Source of the DNA: Eubacteriales bacterium
GTDB taxonomy: Bacteria > Bacillota > Clostridia > JAQUNY01
Reading direction: 5' to 3'
Length of the DNA stretch: 6,646 bases
Assembly: GCA_028717405.1 (NCBI GenBank)
Contig: JAQUNY010000092.1
Span: 1 to 6,646 of the forward strand
The translations under genes and the position numbers were made by a program. The notes beneath the pieces are model-generated. The model was given only the letters and a program-made list of their open reading frames with translations, was not told the origin of the DNA and did no database searches. Positions 1-6,123 of this stretch are shown here, piece by piece (positions within the stretch are counted from its first letter, which is position 1; each line of letters begins with the position of its first letter).

Positions 1-804
1 CTGAGCAGTCAAAGAGAAGGGTTAGCAAGGATGGGCGCACCATTTGATGTGTATTCGATTTGCGATATTGATAATCCGGGAATAGATCATAACAGATATA
101 AAGTATATATTTTTCTGGACCAATTCAAAATTACCAAAAAAACAAGGAGTGCCTTAAAAAATAAGATTGCAAGAGATAACAAAACCATTTTATGGTTGTA
201 CGCTCCGGGGTATGTTGATGATAACAGGCTCTCGTCTGAAAGTATAAGCAATATTACCGGTATGAATATTAAGTTAAAGACAAATAATTCAAGTGGAGCC
301 GAAAGTTTAGTTGAGCCTGATTACAGCCGATACAAAAGCTTGCAGGGGATATGCCCGGATGAAAGATTAAAATTCAATAATAAAGTAAAAACCTTATTCT
401 ACGTTGACGATGATACCGCGGAGGTTTGGGGAAGGTATAGCGCTGATGGTAAAACAGCTATTGCCAGCAAGAAAATTATTATTAACGAAAACTGCGGAGA
501 TCAGGGAAGAACAGAATACAACAGTTTTTACAGCGCAGTGGGAAATCTGCCTGCCTGGATGCTTAGAAATATTGCTGCCACTGCTGGCGTTCATATCTTC
601 AATTATGGCAACGACCCGGTTTATATAAATAAAAGCCTTATCGGCGTTTATTCTACATCCGGGGGGAGTATCAACCTGATACTTAGAGATGATGCCCGGC
701 TTGCTGATGTATTTGGAGAAGGTACTTATAAGCCTGAAAACAATGTTCTAAAACTTGGTTTGCGTAAAGGAGAATCCAGGTTGTTTATGATAAAAGAAAG
801 CTGA
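1..804 (+). CDS. C-terminal part of a large glycoside-hydrolase-like protein (5' truncated by window edge)
   Basis: The reading frame is open from base 1 (LSSQREGLARMGAPFDVY...), so the ATG at 31 is an internal Met and the gene starts left of the window; 267 residues are visible before the TGA. The segment around YKVYIFLDQF, followed by KTILWLYAPGYV, resembles the beta-galactosidase trimerisation-like (GATase-fold) domain of GH42-type and related clan-A glycosidases. The last ~90 residues (WMLRNIAATAGVHIFNYGNDPVYINKSLIGVYS, then a small beta-rich domain ending KGESRLFMIKES) match the usual tail of such uncharacterised bacterial proteins. The catalytic barrel is not in the window, so substrate and activity cannot be read. 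The gene is visibly more AT-rich than the two downstream glycosidases (17 of 60 bases are G/C in 121-180). A rho-independent terminator follows at 997-1028. Family placement is from remembered motif similarity and is moderately sure; the truncated open frame is seen directly. Confidence 0.72.
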   Translation: MSSQREGLARMGAPFDVYSICDIDNPGIDHNRYKVYIFLDQFKITKKTRSALKNKIARDNKTILWLYAPGYVDDNRLSSESISNITGMNIKLKTNNSSGAESLVEPDYSRYKSLQGICPDERLKFNNKVKTLFYVDDDTAEVWGRYSADGKTAIASKKIIINENCGDQGRTEYNSFYSAVGNLPAWMLRNIAATAGVHIFNYGNDPVYINKSLIGVYSTSGGSINLILRDDARLADVFGEGTYKPENNVLKLGLRKGESRLFMIKES

Positions 805-820
805 TCATAAACTGTTTGGG

Positions 821-983
821 AGACAGGGCGACGGTGAGACAGGTGACGGTGAGACAGGTGACGGTTCTATGTCTTAAGGAGCAGGAGAATTAAGATAAGA
901 CAGGGGACGGTTCTGTGTCTTGAAACATAAACAGATTATAATCAGGTAAGACACAGAACCGTCCCCTGTCTCCCCCCTGTCTC
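821..983. repeat. REP-like repeat cluster (GGGGACGGTTCTGTGT family)
   Basis: At least five copies or partial copies of one short element lie here. Degenerate direct copies start at 821, 837 and 852 (AGACAGG-GACGGT...; the third is nearly full length, 852-875, with two mismatches). A full copy spans 897-921, and a full inverted copy spans 948-971. A remnant CCCCTGTCT follows up to about 982. Similar sequences are scattered through many Clostridia-like genomes, and I associate them with REP-associated IS200-type Y1 transposases (RAYTs). That association is from memory and no transposase gene is present here. The cluster sits just after a stop codon, the usual position of REP/BIME elements. Confidence 0.75.
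898..971. repeat. Perfect 24-bp inverted repeat, BIME-like, 26-nt spacer
   Basis: Bases 898-921 and 948-971 are exact reverse complements over 24 bp, separated by 922-947. The left copy also carries its own terminal palindrome (AAGACA at 897-902 facing TGTCTT at 916-921). In RNA this would form a very stable long hairpin between the upstream stop codon and the terminator, able to shield the 3' end of the upstream mRNA. The spacer contains TATAAT (937-942), but no -35 lies at a suitable distance. Confidence 0.85.
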
Positions 984-996
984 ATCCTTCCTCCTG

Positions 997-1028
997 GCAG
1001 CGCATCCTTTGCGCTGCTGTTTTATTTT
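997..1028 (+). terminator. Rho-independent terminator after the upstream glycosidase-like gene
   Basis: GCAGCGCA (997-1004) pairs perfectly with TGCGCTGC (1010-1017) around a 5-nt loop, and is followed by a T-rich run (TGTTTTATTTTG, 1018-1029). The stem is GC-rich and the T-tract is downstream on the + strand, so it should end transcripts coming from the 1-804 gene. It isolates that gene from the GH35 gene. Confidence 0.8.
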
Positions 1029-1030
1029 GT

Positions 1031-1110
1031 GTTATCATAATTATTGATTGATGTTATCATACTTATTGATTGATGTTATCATACTTATTGATTGATGTTA
1101 TTATATTGAT
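1031..1110. repeat. 22-bp tandem repeat, three copies plus a partial one
   Basis: Units at 1031-1052, 1053-1074 and 1075-1096 begin GTTATCATA and end TTATTGATTGAT. The first differs from the other two at one base, and a shortened fourth copy runs 1097-1110. The array lies between the terminator and the GH35 ribosome binding site, where the GH35 promoter is expected. It holds AT-rich hexamers resembling -35 and -10 elements (TTGATT, TATCAT), but no pair at a normal 16-18 bp distance. It could be a regulator-binding array, a variable-number repeat, or simple slippage product. Confidence 0.85.
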
Positions 1111-1152
1111 TCCACTGTGATGAGCACATTCCGCAGTTTCAGAAACAAAATT

Positions 1153-1158
1153 GGGAGG
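1153..1158 (+). promoter_or_regulatory. Ribosome binding site deciding the GH35 start
   Basis: GGGAGG lies 7 nt before ATG 1166. The frame also extends upstream to a TTG at 1151, but that codon precedes and overlaps this Shine-Dalgarno region, so ATG 1166 is the start. Confidence 0.85.
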
Positions 1159-1165
1159 ATTTCCT

Positions 1166-3172
1166 ATGGAGCCATACAAACTTGAAATAAAAAAAGACGG
1201 GCTTATTCTTGGCGGCAAGCCATTTTATCTGGCCAGCGGCGACATGCATTATTTTCGGATACTTCCGGGAGGCTGGAAGAAAAGGCTGGGACTAATGAAA
1301 GATTTCGGCCTGACAGCGGTTCAGACCTATGTCCCCTGGAATTTGCACGAGCCTGAAGAAGGTGTCTTTGATTTTGCGGGGCGGCTTGATCTTGCGGCAT
1401 TCTTGGAGCTTGCCCATGATACAGGCCTCAAGGTCATGCTCAGGCCGGCGCCCTTCATCTGCTCGGAGTGGGATTTCGGCGGATTGCCCTGGTGGCTGCT
1501 TAAGAAAAAGGACGCTGAAGTAAGGTGCATGGATCCGGATTACATAGTTGCCATGTCATATTATTACAGAAGGCTTTGCAAGGAATTCACTCCGTATCTG
1601 TCGACACGCGGGGGCCCGGTGATAGCTGTTGCGATCGAAAACGAATACGGCGGGTACGGAAGTGACAACGAATATCTCGCAAAAATCCGCAAATGCCTTG
1701 AAGAAAACTGCGTGGATGTTCCCTTTTACACAACTGACGGGATCTACGACCTTGCTTACGGAACTTTGCCCGGAGTGTGGGAAGGCATAAATTACAGGAC
1801 AGAAAGCACCAAAGCCATAGCCCATCTGCGCAACTTCCAGCCGGATTTGCCCGCGTTTGTGGGAGAATACTGGAGCGGCCGTTCCATGCACTGGGACGAA
1901 ATATTCAGGCACCGCGATGTGGGACCGGTTGCCGAAGCATACAAGATAGCGCTTGAAGAGGGCGCATATGTTAATTTCTACATGTTTGCCGGCGGAACGA
2001 ATTTCGGCTTTATGAACGGGGCAAATCACGGTTTTGCTTTTACAAGAAAACCTGATTCTTATGAAAAATATATACCCATGACAACCTCATACGACGCAGA
2101 CGCGCCGATCAATGAATACGGCGAACCGACCGAGAAGTATTTCGCCTGCAGGGCTGTGCTGGACGAGTATCTTGGTAAACCTGTCAGAAAAACCGAGCTT
2201 CGGCAGCTGCCGGGACGCAACAGGCCGGTTCCTGCGAACGCGCAGAAAATTGAAAATGTGGCGATGACTGAAGCAGCTCCGCTTTTTGAGAAATTGGGCA
2301 TAAAGAGCTTGGCGTCGGCAGCAGGCGAGGCAGGTGCTGCAGGCGCGGCAACGGTTGCGCCTGGCGCAGCAGCATCGGTCGCAGAGGCATCAGGCACAGC
2401 AGGTATGGCGGTTGCAACGGAGGACTTGGCAGCAACGGTTGCGCCTGGCGTAGCGGCATCGGTCGTAAAATCTGTTAAGCTGAGATGTATGGAGGAGCTG
2501 GGTCAGGGACATGGATTTATTTTGTACTCCACCAGTGTTCCGGCACCTTTTCTCAGTGTGCCAAGGAAGCTCGAAATCTTTGGGCTGGCGGACAGGGCAA
2601 CAATATATTTGGATGGCGTTTACCAGGGGAAATACATGAGGGACAGGAAGGACGAGGCTCCGGTCATGGTGACGGTGCCGGCGGGCGGGGCCAGACTTGA
2701 CATCCTTGTGGAAAATTTCGGGCGCATCAACGGCGGGAGGCTTTTAAAAGACAGGAAAGGAATAACCGGATGTGTGAAAATCGGCTCGGTCATCCTGTAT
2801 AACTGGACAATATATACACTGGACATGAAGGATTTATCCGGCTTGCAGTGGAACAGCATCCCGGCTGGCAAAAACAGTGCAGATCCCCGGCCGGCATTTT
2901 ACAGAGGCAGGTTCAGGGCAAAAGCTGGCGCAGACACATTCCTCAGGTTAGATGGATGGAAAAAGGGCATTGCCTGGGTCAATGGCTTTAATCTGGGAAG
3001 ATACTGGGAAACGGGGCCCCAGGAGACTCTTTATGTGCCCGGGGAGCTCCTTGTGGACGGCGAAGATAACGAAGCAGTTGTTTTTGAGATTCATTCGCCG
3101 CCTCCTGAAGCTAAAGTCAGTTTCGATGATATCCATGTCCTTGATGGGGAAATTAGGGCGGAGACTGTTTAA
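1166..3172 (+). CDS. GH35 beta-galactosidase, cytoplasmic, with Ala-rich insertion
   Basis: This 668-residue enzyme should release terminal beta-linked galactose from oligosaccharides. The N-terminal barrel (about 5-335) shows the family signatures SGDMHYFRI, TYVPWNLHEP, RPAPFICSEWDFGGLPWWL, IENEYGGYG and AGGTNFGFMNGAN. By family analogy Glu160 (AIENEY) is the acid/base and Glu234 (VGEYW) the nucleophile. The C-terminal half (about 436-668) carries beta-sandwich domains typical of GH35, including MEELGQGHGFILY and the galactose-binding-like segment DGWKKGIAWVNGFNLGRYW. Around 381-435 is an Ala/Gly/Val-rich stretch with a repeated motif (ATVAPGAAASV / ATVAPGVAASV) where relatives have a short linker. 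The nucleophile loop reads EYWSGRSMHW rather than the common E-F-W-x-G-W-F-D-x-W. There is no signal peptide or membrane segment, so it is probably intracellular. The start is chosen by GGGAGG 7 nt upstream. The closely following GH2 enzyme suggests a shared beta-galactoside pathway. Family is very sure; exact substrate is not. Confidence 0.95.
   Translation: MEPYKLEIKKDGLILGGKPFYLASGDMHYFRILPGGWKKRLGLMKDFGLTAVQTYVPWNLHEPEEGVFDFAGRLDLAAFLELAHDTGLKVMLRPAPFICSEWDFGGLPWWLLKKKDAEVRCMDPDYIVAMSYYYRRLCKEFTPYLSTRGGPVIAVAIENEYGGYGSDNEYLAKIRKCLEENCVDVPFYTTDGIYDLAYGTLPGVWEGINYRTESTKAIAHLRNFQPDLPAFVGEYWSGRSMHWDEIFRHRDVGPVAEAYKIALEEGAYVNFYMFAGGTNFGFMNGANHGFAFTRKPDSYEKYIPMTTSYDADAPINEYGEPTEKYFACRAVLDEYLGKPVRKTELRQLPGRNRPVPANAQKIENVAMTEAAPLFEKLGIKSLASAAGEAGAAGAATVAPGAAASVAEASGTAGMAVATEDLAATVAPGVAASVVKSVKLRCMEELGQGHGFILYSTSVPAPFLSVPRKLEIFGLADRATIYLDGVYQGKYMRDRKDEAPVMVTVPAGGARLDILVENFGRINGGRLLKDRKGITGCVKIGSVILYNWTIYTLDMKDLSGLQWNSIPAGKNSADPRPAFYRGRFRAKAGADTFLRLDGWKKGIAWVNGFNLGRYWETGPQETLYVPGELLVDGEDNEAVVFEIHSPPPEAKVSFDDIHVLDGEIRAETV
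2348..2465 (+). repeat. In-frame 34-bp direct repeat in the GH35 linker
   Basis: Bases 2348-2381 recur at 2432-2465 with two mismatches, 84 bp (28 codons) apart and in frame. Each encodes ATVAPG(A/V)AASV. The segment between is also Ala/Gly/Val-rich. The high nucleotide identity points to a fairly recent duplication that lengthened the linker. Confidence 0.9.
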
Positions 3173-3390
3173 CCGAGACTTTATAAGCCTGTGAATGCTC
3201 AAAAAAACATTACGAAGCAATTTTCTGTGCTAAATATACAGAGTAAACTGTTACGCAGATTAATAGGGTAAATTGGTATACAACAAAAAATGCAAATTGA
3301 TACATAATACAAGCAATGCAATTTTAGTACGTGGTCTAAGCAATGCAAACTGGTTCACGACATATGCAGCGCAAAGTTAATCGATATTCC
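3173..3390. other. Intergenic spacer between GH35 and GH2 with degenerate repeats
   Basis: An AT-rich spacer with no gene found on either strand. It holds three degenerate direct copies of an ATGCAA-led motif: ATGCAAATTGATAC (3290), ATGCAATTTTAGTAC (3316) and ATGCAAACTGGTTCAC (3343), spaced 26 and 27 bp. The last two share the longer AAGCAATGCAA (3311-3321 and 3338-3348). No rho-independent terminator and no well-spaced sigma-A promoter was found, so the GH2 gene may be read from the GH35 transcript or from a promoter needing an activator. Confidence 0.6.
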
Positions 3391-3395
3391 GGAGG
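3391..3395 (+). promoter_or_regulatory. Ribosome binding site for the GH2 gene
   Basis: GGAGG lies 8 nt before ATG 3404. Another ATG at 3397 is too close to it and is out of frame with the GH2 coding region, so 3404 is preferred. Confidence 0.85.
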
Positions 3396-3403
3396 AATGG
3401 ATA

Positions 3404-5908
3404 ATGCTTCAGCAAATCAAACCCAACGAGCGGATCAACATGGACCTGGGATGGCGCTTTCACCGGGGTGACCTTGACACATCGGTGCCGACTGACAAAA
3501 GCAACACTTACAGGCTGTCAAAGACTGAAAACGGAAGAGGCCCGGCCGCTTCGGCCTGGGACGACACAGGTTGGGAGAATGTTGACCTGCCCCATGACTA
3601 TGTGGTCCTTCAGCGTCCTGAGCAGCAATATAACTGTGCGCAGGGCTATATGAAATATGAAAAGGCCTGGTACAGGAAGCATTTCACCCTAAGCCCGGAA
3701 GATGAAAACAGGCGGCTTGCCCTGAAATTTGACGGAGTTGCCAAGCATTGCACTGTATGGGTCAATGGCCGCCTCCTGAAGAGAAGCTTCAGCGGATATA
3801 CCCCGTTTGAAATCGACATCACGGATGCCGCCATATTCGGAGGCGCGGACAATGTGATTTCGCTTCTGGTCGACCCTGAAGACATAGAAGGCTGGTGGTA
3901 TGAAGGCGGAGGCATATACAGGCATGTGTGGCTCATAAAGACGGAAATGCTTTATATCAGTGACCTGAGTGTCTGCCCGGAAGCTGTCGCAGGTGAAGAG
4001 GTTTTTAACAGGTATGCAGGAACAGATTTGACTTCGCCGCTTCCATCAAACCTTTGGAGTGTAAAATTTGAGGCTTTTGTTCGAAATGATACATATGGAA
4101 CCGCCAGGTTCCGGATTTTTTCCTCTCTTGAAAGCAGGGACAGTAACGGCAGGGGCCGCATCGGAGATCGCGTTTACCGGACAGATATCATTGAGATGGC
4201 TCCCCGGACGCAAAAAGCGATCACATGGCGTATGACGGTGACTTGCCCTGAACTGTGGGATGTCGACGATCCAAAGCTTTATACAGCAGAAGCGATAATT
4301 CATAAAGAAGAGAAGGCGCCTGAACCTCCGGGGAGCTTTGTCGCTGCCGGAGGAGTTTCTGTCACCACTGCCTTCAGGACACTCAGATTTGACCCCAACG
4401 AGGGCTTCTTCCTTAACGGCAAAAACGTTAAGATACTCGGAACGTGCACGCACCAGTGCTTCGGGCCCCTTGGCAATGCCTTGCCTGACAGGGCTCACCG
4501 CTACAAAATAAAGCTGCTGAAAGAAATGGGCAGCAACGCATTCAGGTGCGCCCATAATACTTTTGCGGAAGAACTGCTTGATGCCTGCGATGAATATGGA
4601 ATGATGGTGATGTCTGAAAACAGGTGGTTTGAAACGTCAGAGGAGGTCCTGGGACAGCTTTCGACAATGCTGATCAGAGACAGGAATCACCCCTGCGTTA
4701 TTATGTGGTCTGCCGGCAATGAAGAGCCTATGGAATCAAAGCCTCAGGGGAAGAGAATAATGGCTGCCCTGCGCGCGCATATAAGAAAATTTGACACATC
4801 CAGGCCTGTCACGCTTGCCATGAGCGGAAAGGGCATGGTCGAAAAATACGCCAGCACCGAATGCGACATTATCGGCATTAATTACAGATTGAACACATAC
4901 GATAAAGCGCATGCGATGTTCCCCGACAAACCAATAGTTGCTTCAGAGTGCGTGGCCTGTCCCGGAACAAGAGGACATTATGCACCCACAGATGAAGCGG
5001 CGGGATATTTTACGGCGTATGATGTAAACCATTACAGCTTTGGCTCAAGCAGGAGGGACACCTGGAGAGAGGTAGACAGCCGCCCCTTCATTATGGGAAT
5101 GTTTGTCTGGGCAGGCAATGAGCACCGTGGTGAAACTGTATGGCCGCGACTATTCAGCCAAAGCGGGTCACTTGATATGGCATGGTTTAAAAAGGATGCC
5201 TTTTATATGAATAAAGCCCAATGGGATAAAAATCCGATGGCTCATATTCTGCCGCATTGGAACTGGCAGGGCAGGGAAGGGGAGCTCATCGACGTAATGG
5301 TGTATACAAATGCGGATGAGGCTGAGTTGTTCTTAAACGGCAGGAGCCTCGGGCGTAAGGCTGCAACAGATTACGATTTTCCTGCCTGGCAGGTGCCTTA
5401 TGAACCGGGAGAGCTCAAAGCAGCGGCGTATTCCAACGCTTCTGATGAATCTTCTGAACACTCCAAATCCTCACAATCCGCTGAACACTTCGAATCCTCA
5501 CAATCCGCCAATTCCAAAGCTGACAGAACAATTGTTGCAGAAGACAGGATAGAAACAACAGGCAAAGCTGCAGCCCTTGTTTTGAACCTTGAAGACAATA
5601 AGCCGCCCCTTGAGGCAAATGGCCTTGACGCCGCCATACTGACCTGTTATTGCATTGATGCGCAAGGACTGGCGGTGCCTGACGCTGACCCGACTGTAGA
5701 ATTTTCATGTGAAGGACCGGGGAGCATCTGGGGAACGGCTTCTGATGTAATTGACCATGAGCCTGTGTATATGAAAGTGCGGAAAATGCGGGCGGGACTC
5801 ATACGCTGTGTGATCCGGACCGGAACTGAGAGCGGAACCATCATGGTAACTGCCAGAGCAGAAGACATGTCGATAAAGCCGGCTGTCTTAAAAATCAAGG
5901 CAATATGA
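3404..5908 (+). CDS. GH2 beta-galactosidase-type glycosidase, cytoplasmic
   Basis: An 834-residue GH2 enzyme, probably a beta-galactosidase, although GH2 also includes beta-glucuronidases and mannosidases. Domain order: N-terminal jelly roll (about 10-180; WENVDLPHDY, KAWYRKHF, CTVWVNG, WWYEGGGIYRHVWL), immunoglobulin-like domain (about 185-328), TIM barrel (about 333-605; LNGKNVKILGTCTHQ, LLKEMGSNAFRCAHN, RDRNHPCVIMWSAGNEE), a DUF4982-like beta domain (about 625-725; ELIDVMVYTNADEAELFLNG) and a C-terminal Ig-like domain (about 738-834). By family analogy Glu440 (SAGNE) is the acid/base and Glu515 (IVASE) the nucleophile. The barrel end reads FVWAGNEHRGE, whereas many relatives have FVWTGFDYxGE. 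A Ser/Glu/His-rich insertion at about 678-706 contains a 9-residue tandem repeat. No signal peptide is seen, so it probably acts in the cytoplasm on imported sugars alongside the GH35 enzyme. Family is very sure; the sugar it cleaves is inferred. Confidence 0.94.
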   Translation: MLQQIKPNERINMDLGWRFHRGDLDTSVPTDKSNTYRLSKTENGRGPAASAWDDTGWENVDLPHDYVVLQRPEQQYNCAQGYMKYEKAWYRKHFTLSPEDENRRLALKFDGVAKHCTVWVNGRLLKRSFSGYTPFEIDITDAAIFGGADNVISLLVDPEDIEGWWYEGGGIYRHVWLIKTEMLYISDLSVCPEAVAGEEVFNRYAGTDLTSPLPSNLWSVKFEAFVRNDTYGTARFRIFSSLESRDSNGRGRIGDRVYRTDIIEMAPRTQKAITWRMTVTCPELWDVDDPKLYTAEAIIHKEEKAPEPPGSFVAAGGVSVTTAFRTLRFDPNEGFFLNGKNVKILGTCTHQCFGPLGNALPDRAHRYKIKLLKEMGSNAFRCAHNTFAEELLDACDEYGMMVMSENRWFETSEEVLGQLSTMLIRDRNHPCVIMWSAGNEEPMESKPQGKRIMAALRAHIRKFDTSRPVTLAMSGKGMVEKYASTECDIIGINYRLNTYDKAHAMFPDKPIVASECVACPGTRGHYAPTDEAAGYFTAYDVNHYSFGSSRRDTWREVDSRPFIMGMFVWAGNEHRGETVWPRLFSQSGSLDMAWFKKDAFYMNKAQWDKNPMAHILPHWNWQGREGELIDVMVYTNADEAELFLNGRSLGRKAATDYDFPAWQVPYEPGELKAAAYSNASDESSEHSKSSQSAEHFESSQSANSKADRTIVAEDRIETTGKAAALVLNLEDNKPPLEANGLDAAILTCYCIDAQGLAVPDADPTVEFSCEGPGSIWGTASDVIDHEPVYMKVRKMRAGLIRCVIRTGTESGTIMVTARAEDMSIKPAVLKIKAI
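5456..5509 (+). repeat. 27-bp tandem duplication in the GH2 gene
   Basis: Bases 5456-5482 and 5483-5509 are adjacent near-identical 27-mers with three mismatches. They encode EHSKSSQSA and EHFESSQSA (residues 685-702). The duplication is in frame and sits within a loop where related proteins run straight from a strand (LKAAAY) to the next (VAEDRIETTG). Confidence 0.92.
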
Positions 5909-5947
5909 CAATTGAGAAAATGTGAGACAATCGATACAATTATGACA

Positions 5948-5956
5948 TGGTATAAT
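5948..5956 (+). promoter_or_regulatory. Extended -10 promoter candidate for the PHP gene
   Basis: TGGTATAAT is a consensus TATAAT with an upstream TGn extension, which can work without a good -35. No TTGACA-like box lies 16-18 bp upstream. Transcription would start near 5963, giving a leader of about 160 nt that carries the 14-bp repeats and the hairpin before the PHP start codon. Confidence 0.5.
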
Positions 5957-5995
5957 CCTATTAATGACAGACTCTAAAAGATACAGAGTTTATGG

Positions 5996-6074
5996 GCATC
6001 ACATTTTTATAAGCATTACATTATAAGCATTACATTATAAGCATTACATATTGTTTGCTACAAAGCATTACATT
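5996..6074. repeat. 14-bp tandem repeat (ATAAGCATTACATT) with outlying copies
   Basis: Three head-to-tail units lie at 6009-6022, 6023-6036 and 6037-6049/6050. A degenerate copy (GCATCACATT, 5996-6005) precedes them, and a separated copy (AAGCATTACATT, 6063-6074) follows. The array lies in the leader between the promoter candidate and the PHP ribosome binding site. Confidence 0.88.
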
Positions 6075-6086
6075 TTGTTTATCATG

Positions 6087-6123
6087 GGAGGTGGGCCGGG
6101 AAGGTTGGCCGGTCCGGCAGCAA
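6087..6123 (+). promoter_or_regulatory. Shine-Dalgarno bridged to the PHP start by a hairpin
   Basis: GGAGGT (6087-6092) is a perfect anti-SD match but is 31 nt from ATG 6124, and no other good site lies closer. Directly after it, GGGCCGG (6093-6099) can pair with CCGGTCC (6109-6115): seven pairs, one of them G-U, with a 9-nt loop. Folding this hairpin leaves 8 nt (6116-6123) between the Shine-Dalgarno and the ATG, an ideal spacing. The pairing is read directly; its effect on translation is inferred from known cases of structure-shortened SD spacing in bacterial and phage mRNAs. Confidence 0.55.

Larger units (their letters stand above)
5909..6085. other. Spacer between GH2 and the PHP gene
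   Basis: An AT-rich non-coding stretch with no gene detected. It contains the promoter candidate at 5948-5956, a weak 5-bp hairpin (ACTCT at 5971-5975 facing AGAGT at 5985-5989, no T-tract) and the GCATTACATT repeats. No clear terminator for the GH2 gene is visible. Confidence 0.55.

Noticed and set aside
31..33. ATG as the start of the first gene
   Set aside because: The frame is open to base 1 and the residues before it (QREGLAR) read as part of the conserved domain, and no Shine-Dalgarno precedes it at a good distance; it is an internal Met of a truncated gene.
937..942. TATAAT in the spacer of the inverted repeat as a promoter
   Set aside because: The nearest -35-like box (TTGAAA, 920-925) is only 11 bp away and lies in the repeat arm; a terminator follows downstream.
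821..983. CRISPR array
   Set aside because: The repeats are of unequal spacing, partly inverted and mostly degenerate, with no regular unique spacers and no cas genes.
1151..1165. TTG start giving a five-residue longer GH35 protein
   Set aside because: The added codons are the ribosome binding site itself (GGGAGG), so ATG 1166 fits better.
1556..2029. Antisense ORF of 157 codons inside GH35
   Set aside because: It lies wholly opposite a confidently identified gene, shows no recognisable domain, and arises from codon bias of the sense strand.
4046..4555. Antisense ORF of 169 codons inside GH2
   Set aside because: Same reasoning: opposite conserved GH2 domains, no recognisable motif and no convincing ribosome binding site.
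5971..5989. Possible terminator after GH2 (ACTCT...AGAGT)
   Set aside because: The stem is only 5 bp, AT-containing, and lacks a following T-tract.
6091..6093. GTG start for the PHP protein
   Set aside because: It overlaps the Shine-Dalgarno, and the added residues (GREGWPVRQQ) do not look like part of the PHP domain; kept only as a weak alternative.
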